A stretch of 62,546 nt of DNA from Microcoleus sp. FACHB-DQ6. GTDB lineage: Bacteria > Cyanobacteriota > Cyanobacteriia > Cyanobacteriales > Microcoleaceae. Position 1 is the stretch's first letter, and each line of letters begins with the position of its first letter. Position numbers and translations under genes: made by a program. The stretch is taken from NCBI GenBank assembly GCA_014695175.1, contig JACJNV010000363.1, positions 1 to 62,546 on the forward strand, read 5' to 3'. Positions 42,913-51,946 of the stretch are shown here, in pieces. The notes beneath the pieces were generated by a model, which saw only the letters and a program-made list of their open reading frames with translations, was not told the DNA's origin and did no database searches.

Positions 42913-45457
42913 GATCTGATTCCTCCGCCTCGGCAATTAAATTGAGAATTTTCTGGTAATCAAAATTATCGAGATGACCCTGGAGGATTTCCGCCAATTC
43001 AGGATGAGGCTCCCTTATTTCGTCGATTGTCCTGACAATTAACTCAAAATCAGCACTGCGGATTACCTGCTTCATGTTGTCTATCCATTCTGCGGGAAGT
43101 GTAGGTAAATAAGCAAGCGCAGCATTAGGGAGGGAGTCAGATAAATTATTTCGATCGCCTGTTGAGATAAAGTCCGTTGAGTTAGAGTAGACATACTTCA
43201 CCCCCAAGTGTTTGCTGAGGGTATCAAATATATCTGTTTTGCGGAAAGGTTTGCTAATAAAATCGTCGCAGCCGACTAATAAAGCAAACGATCGCTTTCC
43301 TTCAATTGTACTAGCTGTCAAAGCAATAATCTTCGGGATCGGGGAGTCGGGATGGGAAATATCCATTTCCCCATTTCCTTGCTGCTCTTGCTCTCTCTGC
43401 TTGATTCTAGCCTTAATTTGTGTAGTAGCTTCGTAGCCGTCCATCACTGGCATTCGCACATCCATCAAAATTAAATGCGGATGCCAATTTTCCCACATTT
43501 CTATTGCTTCCTGGCCGTTGGTGGCTTGTTCCACCACGAAACCCAAAGGAGAAAGCATTTTGACTAAAAGTTGGCGGTTGTCTTCGCGATCGTCCACAAT
43601 TAAAATGCGGTAGCACGGTTGATTGGGTTCCAACCCACTAACTTGGCGGTTAAGTTGCGGATCTGGAAGCTCAGCAGCATAAACTGCACCGACTGGAATT
43701 TCAAATTTAAAAGTGGTGCCGAGTTCTCGTTGACTTTCTACGACAATTTCTCCTCCCATCAGGCGGACAAATTGACGGCTGATCTTCAATCCTAAACCCG
43801 TACCTTTCTGATTTTTTTTACCGGAATCTGTTTGCACAAAAGCCTTAAAAATATTGCCCAATTCTTCCGGACTAATGCCAACTCCTGTATCTTCAATTTC
43901 AAACAGAAGGAAAAAAGCCGACCCAGTTGAATCCTCAGCCTCATCCCTCCATGGAACCGTTGCCAAATCACTGCTAGTTGTCGAAAAATCCCGAATACTT
44001 CTTGTGGTATCAAAGCAAGCTGTGGGACTATCCAATAAATCCAGAGATGCCGATTTTTCTAACTTTATAACTCTTAAGATGATTTCCCCTGTTTCCGTAA
44101 ACTTAATCGCATTACTCAGAAGATTAATCAGCACTTGCCGCAGTTTAATATCATCGGTTCGCACGTACTGAGGAACCTCAGCATCGCGGTGGAAACGCAA
44201 CTGCAACTCTTGATTGTCTACCCGCAGTTGAAACATATCTTGCAAATCGTCAAGCAAGCGGTAGAGGTCGAAGTTTTTCGGGTAGAGCGTCATCTGCCCC
44301 GCTTCGATTTTTGACAAGTCTAAGACTTCATTGATCAAGGTCAGCAAGTGTTCGCCACTACGCCGAATAATTCTCATATTTTCTCGGTTTTCGACACTAA
44401 GATCCGGGCTGGGTTCCATGATTTGTGCAAAGCCGAGTATAGAATTGAGAGGGGTGCGTAACTCGTGGCTCATATTGGCCAGAAAGGTGCTTTTAGCTTT
44501 GTTTGCTGCTTCAGCAGCTAATGCGGCTTGTTGCAGTTGTTCTGTGCGTTCGTCAATTTGGGCTTCTAAGGTGTGGTGATATTCTGCTAGTATTTTTTCG
44601 GCTTGTTTGCGATCGCTAATATCTTGAAAAGCTGCGATCGCATAAACAATATTTCCGCTAGCGTCAAAAATCGGCGTGGTATTGATCTCGATCGCAATTC
44701 TTTTGCCATCTTGACGGATTTCTACATCGTCAACCTTGACAGATTCTCCTTTCAGCGCGCGCAAAATTGGCAGATTATCCGGCGGGTACAGCTCATCAGT
44801 ATTGGCAACATAAAGTTGATAAGTGGCAGCTAATTGTTCCGCAGTGCTTTCCGGGATAGTGTCTGCCCCCAGCAAATCCCGCGCTGCCTGGTTGAAATAG
44901 GCGATCGAGCCATCGGGATGATAAACAGATACCCCCACCGGCAAAGCTTCTAAAAATTGACTCAGGCGGCTTTCACTCGCAGACAGCGCCTCATTTACTA
45001 GCTTTAACTCCTCGTTTGCTTCTTGGCGCTTATGAATTTCATCTGTTAACTTTTGATCTTGCAAATAACTGTGAACTGCTTCTACTACCGTTAATTTTAA
45101 GTCTTCATTTTGCCAAGGTTTAGGAATATAACGGTACAACTTAGCATACTTGATAGCATTACCCAGGGCTTCCAAATCTGCTTGCCCCGTTAGCATTATG
45201 GTCAGAGTCTCGGGCGAGCTTTCGTGAATTCTTCTGAGCAGTTCATCCCCTTTAATATCCGGCATGATATAATCGGAAAGCACCAAAGCAATCTCGCATT
45301 CATCTGCCTGCAAATCAGCCAGCAACTCTAAAGCATCAGCCCCCCCTTCAGCGGTTTCAATTATACACCGATCGCCGATCGCCTTTTTCAGCTCAATCTT
45401 TAAACTATTCAAAACGTCAGGTTCATCATCAATACAAACAATCACAGGTTTTTTCAT
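42887..45457 (-). CDS. Hybrid sensor kinase (REC-PAS-HisKA-HATPase-REC)
   Basis: This 856-aa soluble protein has an N-terminal receiver (Asp62 in LVLSDYIMPDIKGDE), a coiled coil and PAS domain (about 165-285; PVGVSVYHPDGSIAYFNQAARDLLG). HisKA has His331 ([18 protein letters not shown]), and the HATPase has NLLSNAIKFTETGE, EDTGVGISPEELG and GTGLGLKI. A C-terminal receiver has LILMDVRMPVMDGYEA and SKPFRKTD. The HATPase has an insertion of about 40 Ser/Asp-rich residues. It is translationally coupled to the response regulator upstream (ATGA overlap) and overlaps the cyclase downstream. Confidence 0.93.
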   Translation of the reverse strand: MKKPVIVCIDDEPDVLNSLKIELKKAIGDRCIIETAEGGADALELLADLQADECEIALVLSDYIMPDIKGDELLRRIHESSPETLTIMLTGQADLEALGNAIKYAKLYRYIPKPWQNEDLKLTVVEAVHSYLQDQKLTDEIHKRQEANEELKLVNEALSASESRLSQFLEALPVGVSVYHPDGSIAYFNQAARDLLGADTIPESTAEQLAATYQLYVANTDELYPPDNLPILRALKGESVKVDDVEIRQDGKRIAIEINTTPIFDASGNIVYAIAAFQDISDRKQAEKILAEYHHTLEAQIDERTEQLQQAALAAEAANKAKSTFLANMSHELRTPLNSILGFAQIMEPSPDLSVENRENMRIIRRSGEHLLTLINEVLDLSKIEAGQMTLYPKNFDLYRLLDDLQDMFQLRVDNQELQLRFHRDAEVPQYVRTDDIKLRQVLINLLSNAIKFTETGEIILRVIKLEKSASLDLLDSPTACFDTTRSIRDFSTTSSDLATVPWRDEAEDSTGSAFFLLFEIEDTGVGISPEELGNIFKAFVQTDSGKKNQKGTGLGLKISRQFVRLMGGEIVVESQRELGTTFKFEIPVGAVYAAELPDPQLNRQVSGLEPNQPCYRILIVDDREDNRQLLVKMLSPLGFVVEQATNGQEAIEMWENWHPHLILMDVRMPVMDGYEATTQIKARIKQREQEQQGNGEMDISHPDSPIPKIIALTASTIEGKRSFALLVGCDDFISKPFRKTDIFDTLSKHLGVKYVYSNSTDFISTGDRNNLSDSLPNAALAYLPTLPAEWIDNMKQVIRSADFELIVRTIDEIREPHPELAEILQGHLDNFDYQKILNLIAEAEESDHADEGGTN

Positions 45458-45846
45458 AACTTAGCCAGCCCAGATTTTATAATCTCTATTAAGTCTTTGC
45501 TTTGCCAGGGTTTGTACAAACAGCAGTATAAATGTGCTTCTTCTACTGCCCGCTGAACAGCCGCTGCATCCGCTTGTCCAGTCAACATAACTTTAATAAT
45601 TTTAGGATACTTTTGGTGAACTTTAATTAAAAGTTCGTCACCTTTAATTCCCGGCATCAGCCAATCAGAAACAACCACAATCACCTGAGCTTTTTCTTGA
45701 AACTCCTCCAGTAAATCTAAAGCTTCCTCACCACTTTCAGCTAATTCATAAAAGTAATCATTTTTAAATTCATTTTTGAGCTGCATCTTGAGAGTATTCA
45801 AGATATCCGGTTCATCATCAACACAAAGAATTATAGGCTTATTCAT
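45454..45846 (-). CDS. Single-domain response regulator (CheY-like)
   Basis: This 130-aa protein is a bare receiver. The acidic pair is in CVDDEPD, phospho-acceptor Asp61 in VVSDWLMPGIKGDE, Thr in MLTGQAD and Lys in CLYKPWQSKDL. It closely resembles the N-terminal receiver of the next protein, including the LTGQAD and YKPWQ motifs. The pair may thus have arisen by duplication. The stop TGA overlaps the next ATG. It could relay phosphate between the 1316-aa hybrid kinase and the hybrid kinase/cyclase pair downstream. Confidence 0.93.
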   Translation of the reverse strand: MNKPIILCVDDEPDILNTLKMQLKNEFKNDYFYELAESGEEALDLLEEFQEKAQVIVVVSDWLMPGIKGDELLIKVHQKYPKIIKVMLTGQADAAAVQRAVEEAHLYCCLYKPWQSKDLIEIIKSGLAKL

Positions 45847-46056
45847 CTTTTCTTATCTGCTTAAATTTTAGTAAATTTACTAACATGACTTGCTTTTACA
45901 TTATTGATTTCGGGCAAGGATGCAGGATATTTGTCCCCTATCTTATTTTAATAGGACTTCCGAAGATAAACCCGGTTTCTTGTCATAAATCTTGTATTTG
46001 TCCGCGAGACAGCGACCAGTGTCACCGGGAATCAGCTCCCTGCAGGTAAGTTTTGT

Positions 46057-47481
46057 TTAATAAATAGGCAGCGAGACAGTAAAAGTTGTCTGCCCCGGTA
46101 CAGAATCTACAGCAATTGTGCCTTCGTGTTTTTCCACAATTTTTCTCACAATATCCAATCCCAAACCGCTACCTTCGCCCGCAGCTTTAGTCGTAAAAAA
46201 AGGCTGAAAAATTTTGGGAATAACTTCTGAGGGAATACCTTTGCCGTTATCAGTAAACTTGAGGAAAATAGTTGCCTCTTGTTGCCGAGTTTCAATCGTC
46301 AAAATACCTTTATAATCCATTGCTTGCAGGGCATTATGAACGAGATTAGTCCAAACTTGATTTAAGTCATCGGGATAGCACATAATTTGGGGTAAATCTC
46401 CATAGTTTTTAACTACTTCTATACCGTGTTTCAGTTGATTTTGATAAAGGGTTAACACCGTTTCAATGCCCTCGTGCAAGTCCGCCTGGACTTTTTCTAG
46501 TTTGCTATCAAAATGAGCGTAGGTTTTTAAGGCAAATACTACTTTCCCAGACTTCGCTGTTGCTCTTTGGATCAGACTAATACTTTTTTTAAAGCTCGCA
46601 AACTGGTAAGCACTATTTAAAACTACTTCCCAATCCGGGGATTTAAAAAGCGGCAAGAACTCTTCTATTTTTTCGTAGATTTCCATGTCAACTAAAGTAT
46701 CCGCAATTTCCTCGGAGTTTTCAACAGATTCGGCCATCAAATCCGCCGCCAACTGCTGCTTAAATTTCCGTTTCTCTCTGCTTGTGAATAAAACTTCTTG
46801 ATGGGTGGCTCTGTACAGTAAAGCTAAAAAATAAGCTTTGCTTTCGTCAGAAAGTTGTTGATAAATTTCAGGAAATTTTTCTAAAAACTCGTCGGAAAAA
46901 TTAGCTATATTATTAACAGAGGAACCTATAATGCCCAGGGGTGTATTGATTTCGTGAGCAATGCCAGCAATAAGTTGTCCCAAGGCTGCCATTTTTTCCG
47001 ATTGAATCAAATGCTCTTGGGTGGCTTGCAGTTGGTGCAGCGCCGTTGCTAAATCTTGATTTTTCTCTTGCAAAGTTTGTTGCAGCGAACAAATTTTTAA
47101 ATGAGTTTCTATCCGGGCTAAAACTTCTTCAACCTGAAACGGTTTAGTAATAAAGTCAACTCCGCCAACTGCAAAAGCTTTAACTTTATCCAGCACGTCA
47201 TTGATCGCACTAATAAAAATAACAGGAATGTCTTTTGTAATTTCAGAAGCTTTGAGTTGCTGACAAACTTGATAGCCGTCCATTTCCGGCATCATAATAT
47301 CCAGCAGCACTATATCTGGGGGTATTTTTTGAGCAGCAGACAATGCTAGCTTGCCATTGGGGACGGGGCGAACTTGATAGCCTTTTTCGCTCAAAATTCC
47401 GGCCAGCAGCCGCAGGTTTTCTGGCGTATCGTCCACTACTAAAATATTAGCTCGATTGGTTATAGGTAAAGTTGAAGTCAT
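46057..47481 (-). CDS. Response regulator-histidine kinase fusion
   Basis: This is a 474-aa protein. An N-terminal receiver (ILVVDDTPENLR; Asp61 in IVLLDIMMPEMDGY; ITKPFQ) and coiled coil lead to a kinase core of the HWE/HisKA-4-like cyanobacterial type. It has QLIAGIAHEINTPLGIIGSSV with the phospho-acceptor His, a long helical insertion, and an HATPase with WTNLVHNALQAMDYKG, DNGKGIPSEV and GSGLGLDIVRKI. The AHEINTPL motif marks a group usually paired with CheY-like inputs. The ATG at 47481 is preferred to a TTG at 47511, which would overlap the upstream gene. Confidence 0.92.
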   Translation of the reverse strand: MTSTLPITNRANILVVDDTPENLRLLAGILSEKGYQVRPVPNGKLALSAAQKIPPDIVLLDIMMPEMDGYQVCQQLKASEITKDIPVIFISAINDVLDKVKAFAVGGVDFITKPFQVEEVLARIETHLKICSLQQTLQEKNQDLATALHQLQATQEHLIQSEKMAALGQLIAGIAHEINTPLGIIGSSVNNIANFSDEFLEKFPEIYQQLSDESKAYFLALLYRATHQEVLFTSREKRKFKQQLAADLMAESVENSEEIADTLVDMEIYEKIEEFLPLFKSPDWEVVLNSAYQFASFKKSISLIQRATAKSGKVVFALKTYAHFDSKLEKVQADLHEGIETVLTLYQNQLKHGIEVVKNYGDLPQIMCYPDDLNQVWTNLVHNALQAMDYKGILTIETRQQEATIFLKFTDNGKGIPSEVIPKIFQPFFTTKAAGEGSGLGLDIVRKIVEKHEGTIAVDSVPGQTTFTVSLPIY

Positions 47482-47488
47482 CGGGTAT

Positions 47489-50400
47489 TTACTGTTTTTC
47501 GCTGATATCAATTATGTTCAAGATTCTGTCATATTCAAAATTATTAATGCAATCTTGAAGCTTAACCGCAAGAGAGGGATTGACAGTGCCGATTTGTGCG
47601 ATCGAACTAGCGATCGCCTCCATGTCCACACTCAAAATACTTTGCTTGAATTGGGCCATCCAGTCTGGAGAAAGAGAGGCAAAAGCCTCCGGTGTCAGCA
47701 CCTCCTGACTTGACTCCTCTACACCTGCGGCACTTACTGCGGTTGGATCTTCATAAATATAGCGTACTCCTAAATGTTTTCTCATTGCCACAAAGATATC
47801 CTCCTCTCGGAACGGTTTCCGCATAAAATCATCGCAACCCGCCGAAAGAATCACCGCCCGTTCTTCCTCCAAAACGCTAGCAGTTAGGGCCACAATCGCC
47901 GTTGCTTGCCCGCCAGTTGTAGTTTTAATCTGTTTCGTTGCCTCATAGCCGTCCATGACAGGCATTCTCATGTCCATCCAAATCAGATGCGGTTCCCACT
48001 CCATAAAAATATCAACCGCTTCTTTACCGTTATTTGCTTCTCTCAACTCAAATCCGAGTGGACTGAGAAGTTTTACTAACAGTTGGCGATTCAAAGGTTT
48101 GTCGTCCACAATTAGCAAGCGATAACTCGGCTGATTCGGTTCGAGGGCAACCACTCGACGTTGAGTTTTTTTGCTTTCAATATCACTAGCTTCAACCAGA
48201 TGAACTTGGATGTCAAACTGAAACAATGCACCTTTTCCGATCTCGCTGATAACAGTAATTTCACCTCCCATTAATTGCACGAACTGGCGGCTAATAGCTA
48301 AACCTAAACCGGTTCCTTCCTGAGAATCTTTACCTGTTTTTGTCTGCACGAATGCTTCAAACAACTGATGGATTTCCTCAGCAGCAATGCCTGCACCCGT
48401 ATCTTGAACTTCAAAATGCAGCCAGTAGCGATCGGGCAATTGGTCAGTGCTCTTTTTATGTGTATTCCGCCTTCCTCCTTTGACTTGCACCGACACTCCC
48501 CCTTCTGAGGTAAATTTAATTGCATTATTGAGCAAATTAATTAAGACTTGCCGCAATTTAACTTCATCAGTACAAATGTAATGGGGAACTTCTGCGTCTG
48601 TGTCGAAGATTAGTTGCAAACCTTTTTGCTCAGCTTTGAGAGCAAACATATCTTCTAAATCGTCGATTAGTTGGTACAAATCGAAGCTTTTTGCATTAAG
48701 CGTTGTGCGTCCGGCTTCGATTTTTGACAAGTCTAAAACTTGGTTAATTAAAGCCAGTAAATGTTCGCCACTCCGCAGGATAATTCCGACATTTTCTTGA
48801 TTTTCCTGAGACAAAGTTTGACTGCGGATCAGGACTTGAGCAAAGCCGATGATCGCGTTCAGGGGCGATCGCAATTCGTGGCTCATATTGGCGAGAAAGG
48901 TACTCTTAGCTTTGTTTGCTGCTTCGGCCGCTTCTTTCGCCTGCTGCATTTTGATTTCCGCTTGTTTGTTATCAGTAATGTCTTTAATAAAACCTTCGTA
49001 GTAAAGTAGATTTCCTGCTTCATCGCAGACAGCGCGACAATTTTCCGAAATCCAGATTATGCTGCCATCTTTGCGGTAAATTTCCGATTCAAAGTTTGAT
49101 AGTATCCCGCACTCGTTCATCAGCGCTGCAAATTCGTCGCGGCGGTTGGGTTTCACGTAAAGCTGGTTATTGAAATTCGGCTGTGCTGCTATTAATTCTG
49201 CGGGCGATTCGTAACCGTAAAGCTTAGCTAAAGCGGGATTAGCGCTGATGTATTTCCCGTCAACGGCAGTTTGAAAAATTCCATTCAAAGCATTTTCATA
49301 AATGTTGCGGTACTTTTCTTCGGCTTCCCGGAGGGCAGTTTCTGCTTTTTGGCGCTCGGTAATATCGCTAGACATCGACAAAAAACAAGCTTCTCCGTCA
49401 ATATCGATGGTTTCTATAGACAGCAGTGCCGTTCTTTCTGTACCATTTTTATTGCGAAACCTCAGCTCATAATTGTGAATTGCTGTCTTGTCTTTTAACA
49501 TTTGAATCATGCGGTCACGCTCTTTTAAACTCGCCCAAAAATTGAGTTCAACCGCTGTTTTACCGATAATTTCTTCCTGGGTGTAGCCCATCATCCGGCA
49601 AAAACTATCATTAACTTCTAGGTGGCAACCGTCACGAATTCTTGTAATTGTAATCGCATTCGGACTCGAACGAAAAGCTTTAGAAAACTTTTCTTTTGCC
49701 TTAGCAAGATCTGCGGTGCGTTCTGCAACTTGCACTGCTAAATTTTGGTTGTATGCCCTTAATAATTTTTCTGCTAGTTTCCGTTTCGTAATATCTTGAA
49801 AAGCGCACATTCCGTAAATAATATTTCCTTGGGCGTCGTAAATAGGAGTCCCCCAAACTTGCAGGGGAACAGTTTTGTTATTGGAGGAGATTTCAATGTC
49901 ATCAACAGTTACAGCTTTGCCCTGCAAAGCATTTAAAATTGGGTCGCGTTCCGCCGGGTAAATTTCCTGAGTTCCAGCTAAATAAACTCGGTATAATTGG
50001 CGCAATTTTTCGGCATCTGCTGCCACAATTCCTTGAGATAAAAGTTTCTTTCCTGTAGGGTTAATGTAGTGAGGTTGACCGTTTGGCTCTGCAATAAAAA
50101 TGCCTAGCGGTACTGCATTGAGAAATTGTTTTACTCGGCTTTCGCTTTCTGAGAGGGAAGTAAATGAATGCTGCAATTGCTCTGCCATGCTGTTAAAAGC
50201 AGTGGCAAGTTCTCCGAGTTCATCTTCGCGATTCAGAGTGAGCTTTGTATCCCATTCATTCCGCGCCAAAGCTTTCGCCGCCGCATTCAATCTTAAAATC
50301 GGCTGAACTACCCATTTAGCAGTAAGAATCCCCAGGATTGTCGCCGCCATCAAAGCTGCAAGCGACAGTAAAAAAGTCGTGCGCGTGTTGAGGTTAATTT

Positions 50401-51439
50401 GCTCCATAAAGTCAGACTCGGGTACAACTACTACAATCAGCCAATCCAACCCTCGATCGTCTTTAAAAGGAGCTACCTGAATAAAATTTCGCTTGCGGTC
50501 AACATCAAATGTAAGCTGTTGAGAATTATTGATTTTAGCTAAGCTGTCGTAGTGTTTATCTAAATGCTGTGCGGTTTGTCGAATTACCGGATTGTCGCTT
50601 TCTGAAGCTTTGATGCGTCTTGTTTCTTTACCTTCCACCACGAATTCTGCACTCGCCGTTGAAGTGGCAATTAACATCCCCGATCGCTCCATGACAAAAG
50701 TTTGTCCTGATTTGCCAATTTTGAGGCTAACGAGAAATTCTTTGATTCGAGAAAAGAGCAAATCGCTGCCAGCTACGCCTAAGAATTTGCCAGCGTCGTC
50801 GTAGATAGGCAAAGCAGCAGTAATTGCCAGTTCCCTAGTCAAAAAATCTGTATAAATTGGAGTCCAAATAGGTTTTTTTGCCGCAGCCGCAGCTATGTAC
50901 CAAGGGCGAGTTCGCGGATCGTAAATATCTGGTGAAATTTGCACTAATTGAACGCGGTTTCCCTGAGAGTCAGCCGTATACCGAGCTAATTTATTGCCAG
51001 TAGAGCTGTCGGCAGCAGATATCAACGTCCGCTCTTTAGCGCGGATTGCTCCCGAATGTTCTCCATTTTCTTTACCTGTGTAAATGATGCTGATCGAATC
51101 AAAATATTGAATTTGTTCTAGGAAATGATGTTCTAGTTTTTGGTGGTCTTCTAGGTTCAACTGCCCCAATTTTATGCCTTGAACGTTCAGGTGATTGACA
51201 ATGTGGGGAATTGACATATAATTTTCCATGCGGTCTTTGATGCGATCGCTAATTTCTCCCCGCAACTGAGCGGCAACCTCGTTAACTGCCCGCTGACCGT
51301 TTTGAAAAGATAGCCAACCTACAACTCCTACCGTGCCGACAATTTGCACTAAAAAAGGAACCACGAGCACCGTTTGTAATGGAGCTTTGCCGATAAATTT
51401 TGTAGCCAAACGATTGAGGGGTTTAGGAAACATATTCAT
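47489..51439 (-). CDS. Cache-HAMP-PAS hybrid sensor histidine kinase
   Basis: This 1316-aa membrane protein has TM1 at about 24-44 and a dCache-type periplasmic sensor (about 50-330; DPRTRPWYIAAAAAKKPIWTPIY and GVAGSDLLFSRIKEFLVSLKIGKSG). TM2 is at about 352-372, then HAMP, three PAS domains (about 435-560, 595-715, 725-850) and HisKA ([22 protein letters not shown]). The HATPase has LLNNAIKFTSEGG, DTGAGIAAEEI and GTGLGLAI, and the C-terminal receiver has LIWMDMRMPVMDGYEA. A short C-terminal helical tail may be an HPt remnant. It heads the minus-strand signalling run. Its sensor half is paralogous to that of the cyclase at 58354. Confidence 0.93.
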   Translation of the reverse strand: MNMFPKPLNRLATKFIGKAPLQTVLVVPFLVQIVGTVGVVGWLSFQNGQRAVNEVAAQLRGEISDRIKDRMENYMSIPHIVNHLNVQGIKLGQLNLEDHQKLEHHFLEQIQYFDSISIIYTGKENGEHSGAIRAKERTLISAADSSTGNKLARYTADSQGNRVQLVQISPDIYDPRTRPWYIAAAAAKKPIWTPIYTDFLTRELAITAALPIYDDAGKFLGVAGSDLLFSRIKEFLVSLKIGKSGQTFVMERSGMLIATSTASAEFVVEGKETRRIKASESDNPVIRQTAQHLDKHYDSLAKINNSQQLTFDVDRKRNFIQVAPFKDDRGLDWLIVVVVPESDFMEQINLNTRTTFLLSLAALMAATILGILTAKWVVQPILRLNAAAKALARNEWDTKLTLNREDELGELATAFNSMAEQLQHSFTSLSESESRVKQFLNAVPLGIFIAEPNGQPHYINPTGKKLLSQGIVAADAEKLRQLYRVYLAGTQEIYPAERDPILNALQGKAVTVDDIEISSNNKTVPLQVWGTPIYDAQGNIIYGMCAFQDITKRKLAEKLLRAYNQNLAVQVAERTADLAKAKEKFSKAFRSSPNAITITRIRDGCHLEVNDSFCRMMGYTQEEIIGKTAVELNFWASLKERDRMIQMLKDKTAIHNYELRFRNKNGTERTALLSIETIDIDGEACFLSMSSDITERQKAETALREAEEKYRNIYENALNGIFQTAVDGKYISANPALAKLYGYESPAELIAAQPNFNNQLYVKPNRRDEFAALMNECGILSNFESEIYRKDGSIIWISENCRAVCDEAGNLLYYEGFIKDITDNKQAEIKMQQAKEAAEAANKAKSTFLANMSHELRSPLNAIIGFAQVLIRSQTLSQENQENVGIILRSGEHLLALINQVLDLSKIEAGRTTLNAKSFDLYQLIDDLEDMFALKAEQKGLQLIFDTDAEVPHYICTDEVKLRQVLINLLNNAIKFTSEGGVSVQVKGGRRNTHKKSTDQLPDRYWLHFEVQDTGAGIAAEEIHQLFEAFVQTKTGKDSQEGTGLGLAISRQFVQLMGGEITVISEIGKGALFQFDIQVHLVEASDIESKKTQRRVVALEPNQPSYRLLIVDDKPLNRQLLVKLLSPLGFELREANNGKEAVDIFMEWEPHLIWMDMRMPVMDGYEATKQIKTTTGGQATAIVALTASVLEEERAVILSAGCDDFMRKPFREEDIFVAMRKHLGVRYIYEDPTAVSAAGVEESSQEVLTPEAFASLSPDWMAQFKQSILSVDMEAIASSIAQIGTVNPSLAVKLQDCINNFEYDRILNIIDISEKQ

Positions 51440-51946
51440 CCTAAGAGGAATTGGGAATTGGGCATTGGGAATTGGGCATTGGTAATTGTTGGGAGTTTTG
51501 AGTGTAAATTATGTTCCCTTTGCCCTTCCTTTTCTCCTTATGCTGTAGTTTACTGACGACAGTACCGTCGATCAATTTAACTCAATATAGCGTATTTATA
51601 CTCAGAGCTTTTTCGTAACTACTGATACAGATAAGTGGGCGCGATCGACCTAAGTCGAAATCATCTGATCTATTGCACCATTCTCAATAAGTCTTGAACG
51701 GGCGGACTCTCCTGCCCAACCCCTACTCCCCACAAGAAAATGCACTTTTTGTGAAACAGGCCGTCGGGCCTGTTAAGCGAGAATAACCTGTCGCGCATTT
51801 AATTTGTATATTCTGGGCGGGCGGGACGCCCACCCCACAAGACTTGGATTTTTTTTGACAGACAATTTAAAGGCAGAACAGCTTAGTGCAACATCTCAGT
51901 TTGAACCAAGAGTAGCTACACAAGAACTCCGCCCAAAAACCTGCAT
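51440..51946. other. Intergenic region with repeats
   Basis: ATTGGGAATTGGGC-type heptamer repeats lie at about 51453-51490, directly upstream of the 1316-aa kinase. A MITE-like element occupies 51665-51899. No gene is recognised. Confidence 0.6.
51665..51899. repeat. MITE-like palindromic element, copy 3
   Basis: The left end CTGATCTATTGCACCATT corresponds to the inverted right end GTGCAACATCTCAG. The interior has TGAAACAGGCCGTCGGGCCTG in place of the AACAGGCATCTTGCCTGTT seen in copies 1 and 2; the central bases differ but still pair. It also contains a GGGCGGGCGGGACGCCCACC stretch found inverted at about 11110. Confidence 0.6.
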
